Shown here in pieces: positions 31,896-43,432 of a stretch of DNA of 64,000 nucleotides (the stretch's first letter is position 1; every line of letters starts with the position of its first letter). The notes under the pieces are model-generated. The model ran no database searches. It was not told where the DNA came from and saw nothing but the letters and a program-made list of their open reading frames with translations. The stretch spans positions 87,501 to 151,500 of the forward strand of contig CAUYUJ010019362.1 in assembly GCA_963575745.1 (NCBI GenBank). Reading direction: 5' to 3'. This DNA is from Prorocentrum cordatum. Lineage: Eukaryota; Sar; Dinophyceae; Prorocentrales; Prorocentraceae. The position numbers were made by a program, and so were the translations under genes.

Positions 31896-33624
31896 GAACA
31901 AAAACCCTCGTCTTCGACCGTTCCCCCTGCGCCTCCGAGGGGGGGCGACTGCTGCCCCGCGGGCGGTCGGGGGGCAGTGCCCCCAGGGCCCCGGCAGGGC
32001 CTCGGCGGGGCCTCCCAACGGGGGTTCCGTGGGGCGCGCTTCCGACCAGCGCCCCCGGGGCGAACCGTTCGGATCTCTCGGCTTCGCCCTAAACCACGGC
32101 GTCGTCGCAGGGCCTTCGCGCGCGGAGAATGCACAGCGGAAACCATGCGCGCCCGCCGACCCGTGTAAATTTCAGAGCGTGAATTACCTACCCCGCTTTC
32201 GCTTCCAGGCAAAACCATGCAAGCCATACCACGCGCCTCCTCGTCAAGCGGCCTGACCAGTACAGGCTGCAATTTGGCATCGCTTGGTATCTCTTGGAAG
32301 CGAGGGTGGTCACAAGCGAGGTAGGTTTGTTTCCCCCCCAAGATTTAAATTTTTACCGGCAACCGCGCGCTTCGACCGGCGAGAACGAAATTCTGCCGTC
32401 GGGAGGGAATCCGGCGCGCGCGCGGCCGCGGGGCCGGTCTCCAGACCCCGACGGCCTCGCGGGGGTCGGCGCGCAGTGTGTCCCAGACGGCCCCAAGAGC
32501 CCCTCCAAGGCCGTTCGAAGGGCCCCACGAGAGCCCCGCGATGGGCCCGACGAGGGGCGAAGATCAGGCCACAGAGCCCCACCCAATAGGGACCCACTAC
32601 CCCTTCATAAGAGCCTCAAGAGGGCCCCCAGAAGCCCAGGGAGGACCCCGGACGTACACGACGCGACCGTCCGGGTTGATCACGACTCGCACATTGCGTT
32701 GCGCAGGATGCTCATGCACGCGGCAGCCAGCTTTTCGGAAGCGAGTCCAATGCAATTTTTTCGGAAAGCCCCACCTGGCCCAGACGCCCACCTTCCACCC
32801 CTCCCGATCTCAGCGAGAACGGGTGGACGGGCGACGAAGGAGGAGGGTCGATGGCGCGCGATCCAGGGAGGGGCCGACCGACAGCATGCCTGGGAAGATG
32901 TGGTCACATGCTTCGCCTGGAAGGTGGCATCGGTTGATGATCTGCTGCGCGAGTGCAGCTGTGCTCGCTTTCGAACATCCACGCGCGGGCACCCCTGGCG
33001 GCGCGTAGAGAAATTTCGTTGTTTGTTCCAACAGATCCTGGCAACAGGGGTTGGGCAAGGTGCCTGCCGTTCTCTTAGAGCCACCCGCCCCCTCAGCATG
33101 ACGGATGCGGATGCCAGGCTGTTACCTGACTCGATGACCTGTGCCATCGCTCGCCAGACTGCGCGCCTGGGTCCGCTCCGCTTGCCGCAGGTGTGTTTTG
33201 GTGGGCGAGATCTGCTCGCGCAAGCTTCGGGGGCTGAGCGGCGCCCCTCCGCGCCTGGCGCGCGCGCGATCGGTGCGCCAACGGGCTTCCTCTCACGGGC
33301 TTCGAACAGGTTTTCCTCTCCACCAAGGTCTCGCGGGCCCTCGGAGTTCTCGCTGCCGCTGGCATCCTTGGCCCCCAGTATCAGGTTCTTTCAGGCATGA
33401 TGCGATCGCTGCTTGGCCCTCATCTACGACACTGGGAGGACCTTCGGCTCGGCTCGCCAAGAGGGCCTGGGCTCCGCGCTGCTCTTCGCCAGTGCCGCGG
33501 AGCCCGCGCTGGCCGGGACTGAATGGCGCCTGCCAGGTCAGAGTGCGGTTTCATCTGCCTCGGAGGTCATGTGCCGTTTGTTCCGGAGCTGCGCGGGCTC
33601 GACGCTGCCATCGCTCTTGCTAGG
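31896..33624. other. GC-rich interval with unresolved exon-like frames
   Basis: A stretch around 33425-33535 reads IYDTGRTFGSARQEGLGSAL with GC-rich third positions, ending at a GT donor. A stop upstream and the lack of a clear acceptor prevent a gene model. Nothing else in the interval has a recognisable domain. Confidence 0.3.
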
Positions 33625-33965
33625 GGACCACGTGCGAGCCTTACCCCTGCCCCCCCCCCCCCCCCACACGATTTCTGAGGGGGGGGGGGGGGGGTCATTT
33701 TTCGTTCGGGAGCTCTCAAGCGAAGTGACCCCCCCCCAATCAGAAATCGAGGGGGAGGGGCAGGGCTCGCATGGGGCCCCCTGCGGAGGCGTCCCAGATC
33801 TCTCCAAGGAGCCCCGAGGGTGCCCCACAGCCCCTAAAACTGACCCCCCGCGGGCCCCACAGCCTCTAAAATTGACCCCCCGCGGGGCCCCCGCGGGGCC
33901 CAGAAATCGTGGGGGGGCAGGGGTCGGGCTCGCATGTGGCCCCCTCCTTGCGAGGGGCAATCCTC
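33625..33965. mobile_element. Fold-back element family GCGAGCC, copy 1
   Basis: Inverted arms: GTGCGAGCCTTACCCCTGCC then ACGATTTCTGAGGGGG, mirrored by CCCCCAATCAGAAATCG and GGCAGGGCTCGCATGGGGCC. The centre is TTCGGGAGCTCTCAAGCGAA. It continues into GGGGCCCGCGGGGGG units and a further partial arm to about 33950. Copy 2 at 36395-36665 has the same parts in opposite order. Confidence 0.75.
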
Positions 33966-34349
33966 AGAGGAACATGAAGTATTGATATTGATAGTTTTCC
34001 AGATTTCCAGGTTTTCCTGTTCTTCCGCGCGGGCTCCAGGGACGAATGGTCGAGCGCATTCCGTCGCGCAGGTTCTTTGCGTGATGTTCGCAGTGCGTTT
34101 TTCGCGCATCGGAGCGCCCTCGACGATTCCAAGCTGCATGCTGTGTTACTCTTGGGGAGCCCGCGAGTCGCAGCTGCCGTGGCGCTGTTTTCGAGGTAGC
34201 CCCTTCGAGCGCTGTTCGCGGGCGCAACGCGCGGCGCGCGCTGCGCCCAATCGCGCGCGGCGCGGCGCGTGAACCAGCCCGCCGCGCCCGTCGGACCGCC
34301 CGTGCATGATTTCGGGATAGTATGTGTCACAAAACGCTTCTGTTCTTGT

Positions 34350-34620
34350 TCCGCGCAAGCGGTTCCGGAATTTTTCAAAAATGAGCCCGGAAATTTCCCC
34401 CCCCCCAAAAAAAAAGTTTTGAGGGGTGGAATGCGCCCGCCGCGCAGGACATCTGAAGAATTCTGAAATCCGGAATTTTTCAAAATAGTTTCCGGAATTT
34501 TTCAAAATCGATCTGGAAAGTTCCAAAAACCATTATGGTATGTTTCAAAAAGTAGGCCGGACATGTTCAAACGTGTTCCCAGAATTGTTCAACTTTACCC
34601 CCGCAGAAATTTCCAGAGTC
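34350..34620. repeat. TTCCGGAATTTTTCAAAA short repeats
   Basis: The motif CCGGAATTTTTCAAAA recurs at about 34361, 34472 and 34492, with degenerate versions to 34600 and again near 34855. AT-rich compared with its surroundings. No gene is seen from 33966 to 35159. Confidence 0.7.
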
Positions 34621-35159
34621 CATCACGTTTTGCCTTACCAGGTCTTTGGAAATCCGCCGAGGCGCGCGGCGCGCAGCGGCGGGCGATGCGACGGTGCGCC
34701 ACCGTCCCCCCCGCGCTCGGCAACGAAAAGGGGGGTCAGCAACTGCCATATAGCCCCTTACGGGCGACCACTCGATTGCGAATGGGTGACTGACCAGCGG
34801 CGCCAGCCAGAGTAGACAATACTCGACGCAAATTGTACCCCGCGCGAAGGCTGTTCGAAATTCCGGAATCTCCGGAACGTATCAATAGCACGCTGTGTCA
34901 ATAGATTCTTCCCGTCCTAAATCTTTCGGAGCCGGGATTTTTCTTGGTGCGCGAGCGGTCTGCGAGGTGCTCTCTTGCGACCCTCCCGGAGGACCCTCGG
35001 GCCCCCGACTGATATGCGGTTGAGGTTGCGACCTGCGCTAATATAGTCTCGGCATGTGGATCGGGCCGGGGGGGGCGAGGGGGGTAGCTTGGTAGGAGAG
35101 CGCTAAGAAACTTATGAAGAGGACGAGGGAACTTCGCGATCTCCTGGAGAACTTCGCGA

Positions 35160-36170
35160 TCTCCTGGCACTGCCCATCATGCTGTTTAAGACGTTGCGTG
35201 TGTCTCTTGTGTATTCCGTGCTGCAGCTGCGCCCGCCATCGCCCGAGTTGGTGAAGGTCCACCGATCGAGCGTGCGCCTCGTGTCCGCTGGGCCGAATAA
35301 CGCCCTCCCTTATGATGCGCGTGCCAGTCTGACACGCGATTGTCTGCCGGTGGGGTTTCCTAGGCCTGAACGCGTTGCGACTGCTGCACGTCCGCGCTAC
35401 ATTGCCAGATGCGATGATTTTCCCAGTGCGCAGGCCATCGTAGATTGCGCATTGCAAGACGACGACTGGCGTGTAGCACGCGCAGTGGCTGGATGGCACC
35501 CTCGGAATTTCCCTACCTGCTCATGTACCTACCAAGCCTCTCTGCGTGAAAGCAGGTTTCAGATTCATTGTGTGAAGCCTGACGTGCAGACGTATTACAT
35601 GAATGCCCTACGCCCATATCATCTTCCCGCCGAGCCCCGTTTGATGCCCTCCTCCGTCGGGCCCGCAATTGTCTTTTTGAAATGTCTCTCCATGACCTTG
35701 CTCGGAGTTTTGCCTTGGTCAAAGGATTAGTCCGCAGGGCCAGCGTGGACCTCCCCCTGGCCGTCATCGGTTTGTTGGCGAGATGTGTCTTTACCACTTC
35801 TAGGTTTCATTCTGCACCCCGGGGATGCACTCTTGGCCTCCACTCCGCTGAATACATTCAAACACTTCGACGACATGAAACATTACCTCGTTTGCCCTCA
35901 GCTTCAGCTACTCTTTGGGAAATGGATGGGTGCATAGACACCGTGCCCTCCTTGGGCTCCTGAGGGCGCGCCTGGCTGAAGAACCGCCTTCTGTTTCACG
36001 GGTCAGGTCCTGACCAACGTCTTCTTGCTTGCGTGATGTTTGACGCGTCTTCCAGTATGCACGCGTCCGCAAGGTATGCCCTTCCTGGCTTTCCATCTCA
36101 GCACTTACAGCACGCTTGCGTGTGCAAGTTCGGAGGAACCGAGCTGTTCGTCGTGTGTGGCTTGACCTTA
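35160..36170 (+). pseudogene. LINE-like ORF2 fragment (post-RT region)
   Basis: Reads LVYSVLQLRPPSPELVKVHR and RLVSAGPNNALPYDARASLT, followed by conserved-looking blocks to about 35700, then frame changes at about 35700-36150. QL-x-PPP-x-L and the GP-x-N-x-LP pattern resemble the region after reverse transcriptase in protist LINEs. Family assignment is from general resemblance only. Stops and frame changes indicate decay. Confidence 0.45.
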
Positions 36171-36394
36171 ACCACGAAACAGATCCCACGGCGGCGGGGT
36201 GGAAAAAAGACAGAGGGGGAGGAGGATGAGGACTACGGCACGAGGGAGGTGAGGAGGAGGAGGAGGAGGAGGAAGAGGCATGAACGGAGGAGGGAAGGAC
36301 AGGACGATGACAAGGAGGATGAGATGTCTGGCGTTGGAGATATGTTGTTGGTGAAGAGACTTTTGAAGGACCACCGCTGCCATCTTAGGGGTTG

Positions 36395-36665
36395 TCTTGG
36401 GGTACCCGTGGGGCCCCTTTGGGTAATTGTGGGTCCCGCGGGGCGTCAGTTTTAGGGGTTGTGAGGCCCACTCGGGGCTCATTGGAGGGATCTGGGACGC
36501 CTCCTTGGCGGGCCACATGCGAACCCTACCCCTACCCCCCACGATTTCTGAGGGGAAGGGTGGGGTTCACTTCGCTCGGGAGCTCCCGAGCGAAGTGAAC
36601 CCCACCCTCCCCCTCAGAAATTTCGGGGGGGGGGGGGGGTAGGGGTAGGGCTCGCATGTGGCCTC
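36395..36665. mobile_element. Fold-back element family GCGAGCC, copy 2 with near-perfect palindrome
   Basis: The core at about 36514-36662 is a long inverted repeat. Its centre TTCACTTCGCTCGGGAG/CTCCCGAGCGAAGTGAA is a perfect palindrome at about 36567-36600. The outer arms are CATGCGAACCCTACCCCTAC and GTAGGGGTAGGGCTCGCATG. The left flank carries the GTCCCGCGGGGCGTCAG-type block also found in copy 1. Confidence 0.85.
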
Positions 36666-36749
36666 CTGCTCCTGGGCCCCACGTCTTCAAGACAGGGGGG
36701 CTCACCGAATCGACTTGCTCCCTCCGCCGGCCCATATTGTTTCACGGCT

Positions 36750-37290
36750 CTCGATTCCCCGTGTGTCCGCTGCCAACGCTGGTGTTTCTCGAAGGCTTCT
36801 CGGGTGCATTTTGCTCGTGGACAGGACGCCTCTTTGGTAGGCTTCTTGCGGTCTCTTGGTTGGCCCCATCGGTATTTTGAGAACCGCCTCTTGGGGACCT
36901 TTTGGGGGCTTCCTGGGGCCTGTTGGGGCTTCCTGGGAGCCTCTTCGGGCAAAGATCTCGAGCTGGCCGCTCGGGTCCCCCGCCTGAGCCCTCTTTTGCT
37001 GCCATCCTGGGTGCTTCGTGGGCCTGCTTCGAGGCCTCTTGGGCAGTCATGGGAACGCGTAATCCCTCAACAAACCCATGGAACAACACGAAACGTTGCC
37101 TCTTGAGACTCTTTTGGGAGGCAACTTGGGGCGTCTTGGAGGCTTTATTGGCCGTCTGGAGGCTATCTCTGGCGTTTGGGAGCGATCTTGGTGCGTCTCG
37201 GTGCTCTCGTGGACCATTTCGATGGCTTCTTGGCGGTCTCTTGGCTCCTCCTGGGGCTCCCTGGGAGGCCCCAAGGGCGGCGCCCAGTAG
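36750..37290 (+). repeat. CTTGG-periodic DNA, block 1
   Basis: Runs of CTTGGGGGC, TCTTGGAGGC and CTTGGGCCTC recurring every 10-20 bp. Similar blocks lie at 37470-37850, 40920-41275, 57420-57970, 60845-61345 and, in opposite orientation, at 58250-58920. All six reading frames are open over long stretches without domain motifs, so it is treated as repeat DNA. Confidence 0.65.
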
Positions 37291-37469
37291 CAAAACCATC
37301 TCTGGCGGGACTTTGCCGGCGACCTGCCCGGGGCATTATTCGCCCAGGGACCCCCAGGGGCCGCCCCGCGCGCGCGAACTACATAGAAATATTGTCCACC
37401 TGCGCTGGAGATCTTAGCACGCCTCTGGCCCAGTGGGCCGGCGAATTAATTCGGTTCCCGTCCTTGGAG

Positions 37470-37850
37470 GCTCCAAAATTGCGTCTTGGCCCTCTTGGAG
37501 CGTTTTTGGGCGCTCTTGGGGAAATCTTGGGGCCTTCTTGGGCTCCTCTTGGGCCTCTCTTGGGACGTGTGGGGGCCATCTTGAGGCCGCAAAAGCTGAA
37601 CGGAAGCGAACGCGCGAGAAGGCAGCACATAGATTTTCCTCAGGTGTCGGAGCCATTTCGGCCTCTTGGTGGGGGTCCTCGGAGAGCTCGGCGGGGACTG
37701 GAAACCGTCTTTGGGCAATCGTTAGGCCTCTTGGATATGCGTCGGAAGCTGTCTTGATCGATCTTTAGGTATCTTGACCCGTCTGGGAGACCATATTGAT
37801 CTTGGGCTCGCGGAGGCCCTCTTGGAGCCATCTTGGTGGATCCAAAAGCA
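37470..37850 (+). repeat. CTTGG-periodic DNA, block 2
   Basis: Same texture as block 1, for example CTTGGCCCTCTTGGAGCG and CTTGGGGCCTTCTTGGGC. No gene is recognised between 37851 and 38560. Confidence 0.65.
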
Positions 37851-38559
37851 CCCTCTGACACCTCTCCTGCGAGCAGGGGAGGGAGAGATTTCAGCAGAGA
37901 GGAGACACAAGTTCGTTCAACCACCTACGCCCAGAGGGCTCGTGGGACTTCCCTGGGGAGCGCATTGCGGGGCGTACTGGTCCGTCTTATTTTTGAGGGA
38001 GGCGATCGGATCATGCGGGAGGTCTATTGCGGATCGCGTGGGCTTTTGAGAGGCCATTTGGGGTCAAGGGAGGGTTGGTGTCGGTCATTGCCTTCCTTTG
38101 TGGGCACTACAGAATTGATGTCAAACTTCGCCGCCAAATAAAAAGGCATGAGGTGCTGTTTTGGCGCATCGGCGTCCTGAGCTGCAGGATCGACAAGCGA
38201 GGCCTTGGGGCCCAGCGGTCCGCCTAAGTTGTGACCATGGGGAGGGCATGGGTGAGGGGGGCAGCGCAACGCCTTCCCCCGGGGTCTGGAAGCACTGCAG
38301 AGGAGCTCAGGGAATCACTGGACGCCACTGGCCAAGCCAGTGGGAGTTGCCTGATGCTGCTGGTGTCACTGGCTACGGCTACTGCCACTACGACTCCTAT
38401 GGCTAGTCCTCGTCCCAGTACGCATTCCACACTCTTGCTTGAGTGAGATTCCGCACTGCTGCACTGCTGCGCCGAACAGTGCTGATACGTGCCACGACCA
38501 CCGACTCGACAACCCGTTCTTCAGAGTCCCCACCCCTCGCCCACGAGCCTCTCTCTTCT

Positions 38560-39200
38560 CACCGCCTGCAGGTTCCTCTCCACCGAGCCCTCCAGTTCTA
38601 CGCTGGCCCTGCCGAATCGGCCCGAGCCTACCGCCGACTCAATCGGTCTCGGAGCTCCGCCTCCTCCCCCCCCCACCCCCCCTTTACTACCCTCCCCATC
38701 CTCATCTCTCCCTCCCCCCTCATCCCCCCTCCCCCTCACCCCGATGGAGGACGGCTGGAAGAGGAGCAGCCTTCAGCGCCGTGCCCCGTCCGGACTTCTT
38801 GCCTGGCGCGCACCCGTTGCCGCCTGCCCCCAGCCACAGGCCTTCTGCTTCCTCGTCGCAGCCGTCAGGAGCAGGCAGTACCCGGACAGGGTGGCGGGCC
38901 AGCTGCTGCGCGAGCTCGGGAAGAAGGCCGCAAGCTCCTTTGGGAGAGAGGATGTTTGCGGAATCGATTCTCGTCCCGGCATTCCTCGTCGCCGTCCTCC
39001 TCCTCTTCCTACCTCTTCCTCTTACCTCCCTCCTCCTCCTCCCTGCCTCATCAGGTCCCTCATTTCCCCCTCCCCCTCCTCTTCCTGTCCCTTTTCGTCC
39101 CACCTCATCCTCCCTCATTCCTCCTTTCCCCACCTCCTCATCCTCCCCCCTCCCCTCACCTCCCCTTCCCACCCCTCGATCTCGCTTCCCTGCAACCTAG
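38560..39200. repeat. Pyrimidine-rich tract
   Basis: Mostly C and T on the + strand, with CCCTCC, CCTCCTC and CCCCCCAC runs, interrupted by about 200 bp of mixed sequence at 38750-38960. Ser/Pro/Leu-rich frames are composition artefacts. Confidence 0.75.
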
Positions 39201-39364
39201 TCCCCCATGTCGAAGCAGACGTTTCCGTATGACGGGTTGGGCCTCCGGCCTGAGATTTCTTTGTAACGTATGAGCGTCGAGCTCGCAAGTTCGCAGGGAT
39301 TGAGTATTAAAAATTAGCCCAGTGCGACCTTACCTAGGAGTTGGAGCCCTTAGGAAAGCAACAT

Positions 39365-39590
39365 TAGTAGTATCAGTAAAGCTAAGATAAAGCTAAGGTA
39401 AAGCTAAGGTAAAGCTAAGGTAAAGCTAAGCTAGAGCTAAGCTAAAGCTAAGCTTTAGCTAAGCTAAAGCTAAGCTAAAGCTAAGCTAAAGCTAAGCTAA
39501 CGCTAAGCTGAAGCTAAGCTGAAGCTAAGCTGAAGCTAAGCTGAAGCTAAGCTGAAGCTAAGCTGAAGCTAAAGCTAAAGCTAAAGCTCC
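39365..39590. repeat. AAGCTAAGCT minisatellite
   Basis: Tandem 11-12-bp units AGCTAAGCTAA / AAAGCTAAGGT / AAGCTGAAGCT. The sequence is largely self-complementary (AGCT core), so it can form hairpins. Confidence 0.9.
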
Positions 39591-39712
39591 CAGGGGACTG
39601 GGGGAACCGCTCCCGGCGGATGCTGGGGGAACCGCCCAGGGCGTGTTCCACTGCCCGGCCCTTTAAGCTAAGAGGGTAAGAACCCTTGTAGGCAGAGCCT
39701 ACGTAGGGAGCA

Positions 39713-39812
39713 ACGATGAGTTCATGCATACATTCATTCATACATTAATCATGTTTTAAACATCCTATATGTTTAAACATCCCATGTACTAAAGACTGCC
39801 CTGTAGGTACAA
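39713..39812 (-). repeat. AT-rich dispersed repeat, copy 2
   Basis: The reverse complement shows the same ordered motifs as 9745-9845 (TACAGGGCAGT, ATATAGGAT, ATTAATGTATGAAT, GTATGCATGAACTCA). Confidence 0.8.
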
Positions 39813-40371
39813 GGATGGAGGGCCAGTGGTTTTCGCTCTGGGGATCTCGTTTAGCGCCGCGCGCAGCTCCCTTAAGCATCTCCCCATCCTCCCTCCTCCT
39901 CCTCTCCTCGCATCTCTCTCCTCCTCATGCCTTCTCCTTCTCCACTTTTCCCCCTCCTTTTTCTCTCTTCCTCCCTCCCCCCCTAATCTGACGCTGGGGA
40001 TCTAACCTGACGCCTGCCCCGCTGCCAGCAGGCTCCGGTGACATCGCGGTCACTGTAACAGCAGTAGTGTGCAGTATTTTTGCATGCTTGGGACATCTAG
40101 AACCTTGGAATGGCCTTGTGCTCTCGCTTAAAACAGTGGAGGATGACTCTAACATCAGTCGTAGGATGTGTTTCGCCCTAGCCTGGCCTGGTCCATCTTG
40201 ATCCGTCAGCGGGCCGGGTCCTGCTTGATTTGGGGTTTATTCTGGCCTGATGCCTCAGTTTAGTCGCCGCCAAATTTGGCGTAGTAGGTAAGTATGCCTT
40301 TGCGACCAGAGTTGCCACCTAATTTCGTTACCCTTCGTTTTGTTCCGAGCCCCGCCCCAACATATCTCTTC

Positions 40372-40565
40372 TCTGAGAGGGCGAAAGGAGTGGATTCGCA
40401 AAGTGCGGTCAAGAATTCTGCTGCATGCGCCTGGTTTAGGCCCCGCCGAGGAGCCACAGTCATCGACACATGGCCGCCTCGGGCGCGGGAAGGCGTCGGA
40501 AACAACAGCTGCCTGCAACCGATTCGCTTCCCCCCCTTTCTCATACGCCCTCATTTTCGCATCAC
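40372..40565 (+). mobile_element. TIR element family TCGGG, diverged copy
   Basis: Retains GGGCGAAAGG at the left, GCTGCATGCGCCTGGTTTAG, ACACATGGCCGCC and a right segment CCCCCCCTTTCTCATACGCC. Clearly older than the copies at 31697 and 42589. Confidence 0.6.
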
Positions 40566-40919
40566 AGCCCCCCCCCCAGATCCTTTTCCTTCTCCGCTGC
40601 CCACGGTATTTTCTGGTCGGCTACCGAAGGGTTGCTGTTCGCTCAAGGCCACGCCCCGCCTTCTCCTGCCATGTTTTCCATTATATGCTGGTGCATGATT
40701 TGATGTGTAGCGTGTGCTTCGCCCTGGACGCGTTCTTGCATGATACCGAAGACGCCTACGGGGAATCACCGCCGCCCCCCGCCTTTTTGAAAGCGCCTGC
40801 GCGGTCGAAAGTTGGGTTTAGGCTTGGCCAAGCCATCGGGCCAGTTGTTCCCCGAGTGGGTTTCGAAGGCTTTCGGGGAACACGGGGTCGGGCGAGCTAT
40901 CGGACCAGGTGGTTTGCGA

Positions 40920-41275
40920 GCTTTCGGGTTTCCTGGAGGACGTCTTGGAGGGCTCTTGGGCCGTCTTGGAGGCCTCTTGCGGGCTTTTGGGGTAGGCTAA
41001 GGCCATCTTGAGGCCATCTGGGGCCGTCTTGGGTGCATCTTGGGGCCATCTTCGCTGTCTTGGAGGCCTTCTTGGCCGTCTTGGAGGCATCTTGGAGGCC
41101 ATCTTGGCCATCTTGGAGGCCATCTTCGGCGTCTTCGGGGCCGTCTTGGGCCATCTTGGGCTCTTCTTGGGTCCCTCTTGGGGGCCTCTTGGGCTGTCAT
41201 GGGGCCATCTTGAAGGCCTCTTGGGCGCTCTTGGGACGATGTTGGGGGGCGCTTGGGCCGTCTTGGCCGTCAGCT
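40920..41275 (+). repeat. CTTGG-periodic DNA, block 3
   Basis: Regular GCCATCTTGGAGG / CCGTCTTGGAGGC units about every 12-18 bp, the clearest example of this texture in the window. Confidence 0.7.
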
Positions 41276-41389
41276 GATAAGAAGAACATGTTAACATCAT
41301 TCAAAAGCTAAGGACAATCCATGATTGTTGCCCTTTCGGGCCTTCCTGGAGGGAATCTTGGAGGCCTCTTGGGGGCCTCCTGGCCAGTC

Positions 41390-42232
41390 TTAGGCCAAGC
41401 CCCGGCCCCGGGCACCGCGCCCAGCCCCAGCCCCGCGCCCAGCCCCAGCCCCGCGCCCAGCTCCAGCCCCAGCTTGGGCTGGGGGTCGTCTCCGCGCTCG
41501 GCTTCGGCTGCGGCCCCGGCCTCGCCTCTCCTGGCTCTATATATAGCCCAGGGCCCGCCCCGGCCCCCACGCCGGCCCCGGCCCCGACCTGGTCCTGGAT
41601 GCTGGCCCCGACCCCCGTCCCGGCGCCGCCCCAGCTGCGCCGCCCCGGCCCTCGGCCCCTCGAGCAGTTCGGGGTCTCGGCTCTCCGCCGCTCCCACCCA
41701 AAGGCCGGCACCGGCCCCGCGCCTGGCTCCAGCCCCTGTTCCTGGCCCCGGGTGCCCGCTCCGGCTCCGGGTGCGCCCCGGCCCCGCAGCCAGCCCGCCG
41801 CGGCCCCGCGGCCCCGCGCCTTCCCCGGCCCCGCTGCCCCCCCCGAGTCCCATGCTTTGGCTCCCCGCCCCGACGCCGCAAACGGAGCAACATGTCTCCC
41901 CATTCCCCCCCCCCAGAGCGAAACGATCGAGCGCCCTCCCCGACCTCCCTCCTCCTTGCCATCCCAGTGCGAAGCGAACCCTCCTGCCTTCGAAGACGGA
42001 ACGCCCCCCTCTCCCAGCACCCCCGCGCCGAACACGAAAACGGATCACCCCCCCCTTCCCCCCCAGACCGGGACGAGCCCCCCCCCCGCCGAAAATGGAA
42101 CATCCCACCCCCAGCCCTCCAAAGCGACCCCCCCCCCGAAAACGGACTTCCCTCCCCCAAAGCGAAACGACCCCCTTCGAAAACTGAACGCGCACCCCCT
42201 CCACAGCGAAAACAAGCCCCCCCCGACAACAG

Positions 42233-42271
<39 letters not shown>
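41390..42271. repeat. CCCCGG-rich DNA ending in a CA microsatellite
   Basis: Short CCCCGGCCCC / CAGCCCC units to about 41880, poly-C interrupted by GAAACGA and GAAAACGGA to 42230, then CA repeats at 42236-42270. G-quadruplex potential on the minus strand. Confidence 0.8.
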
Positions 42272-42588
42272 CATTTCCCAGAGCGAAGTTTGAGTTCAAG
42301 CTTATGCTTTTTTGCACGCGCGCGCCTGATGGGCGGATTATCGGGCATCTCAGCGCGTGAATGGGGTGTGTCCTCATCCTCTTCCTCTTCTTCCTCCTCC
42401 TCCCCCTCCTCCTCTTCCTGCTCCTCCTCCTCCAAATCCTCCTCCTCGTTTTTCGTTCGACCGTCCGCCTCGTGTTTTGGGTCCTCTCTCCCTGCCTGCA
42501 GCCCCGCCCGTCGCGGCCCGCGGTCCGCCCCCCAGGCGAGGAATTGCCAGGGCGACGAGAACTTGGCGAAGGCGCGAGGGGGGGGCAC

Positions 42589-42771
42589 TCCGAACGAAAG
42601 GGGGGGGCTAGGGAAAGGGGGGGTTACGAAATATCAGCTGCATGCAGCTGGTTTCGGCCCCGCTGCCAGGCCCATCCCTCGATACATGGGCGCCTCCCGG
42701 CGCCGGGAAAATCAGCTACGTGAGCTGATTCTCACCCCCCCTTTGCTATCCCCCCCTTTCGCCCGGCCCGA
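42589..42771 (+). mobile_element. TIR element family TCGGG, copy 2
   Basis: CGAACGAAAGGGGGGG at the left, and CCCCCCTTTCGCCCGGCCCG at the right. The interior is almost identical to 31697-31890, including CAGCTGCATGCAGCTGG and AAATCAGCTACGTGAGCTG. Confidence 0.85.
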
Positions 42772-42789
42772 AGGGGGGGAGTACTCAGG

Positions 42790-42955
42790 AGGGAAAGAAA
42801 CACACAGACACAATTAATCGTCGATTCCCCAGAAAAGATGGGAAGATATGGGAAGTGTGGGGGAAGACGAAAACCCAGAAAACATAAGAAGATATGGGGA
42901 ATCCTGTTATTTGTGTGTGTGTATTTAGTTGTGTGTCCCTGGACCCTTTGATGAC
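42790..42955 (+). repeat. Dispersed repeat ACACACAGACA, copy 1
   Basis: Begins AAGAAACACACAGACACAAT and contains TCGATTCCCCAGAA and ATATGGGGAATC, ending in GTGTGTGTGTAT. The outer ACACACA and inner GATTCCCC motifs are both inverted, so this is a weak TIR element. Copy 2 is at 63865-64000. Confidence 0.75.
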
Positions 42956-43299
42956 TGCCTTTCCCATGTCTTGCGTCACGTGTTCTTGCTACGCTAAGAT
43001 CTCGCTGGCCATGGCGCCACGGGATGCCACGTTGCCCGTGGCGGTCATCGATCAGGCCGAGAGAGAGGGTGTCGCAGTCCCTCGTGGATTAAGGTTTGGT
43101 ACACAAGGTACCCCTTCTGCGGTGTGGTTGTTGTATACCAGACCTTCTCCCAGAGGGGGTGACGTTCCAAGAAGGTCTTTCAGGTCGGGGCCCGCATTTA
43201 AAGGCGCTTAGGTCTCGCGGGGGTCGACGTTTCAGGGTCCGTCTCGTCGGGGTCTGCATTCGAGTCCCCTTGCGTGGGCTTACACTGTCATGCGTTTCT

Positions 43300-43432
43300 C
43301 GTGGCATCGCTCGGACGTGTGCATTTTTCTTTCTGCGAGGACCATCGAGGAGCATCTTTGATCACTTGGCGGAAAAACGCGCACGAAACCGACAAAAACA
43401 CAGGGAATGGACGTCCGAGCGATGGCCAGTTC
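43300..43432 (+). mobile_element. F7 TIR element, intact copy 1
   Basis: GGCATCGCTCGGACGTGTGC at the left, and ATGGACGTCCGAGCGATGGC at the right. Inverted termini of about 14 bp share CATCGCTCGGACG. Length is about 133 bp with no coding capacity. Other copies are at 63671-63795 and, split by an insertion, at 20805/22992. Confidence 0.8.
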
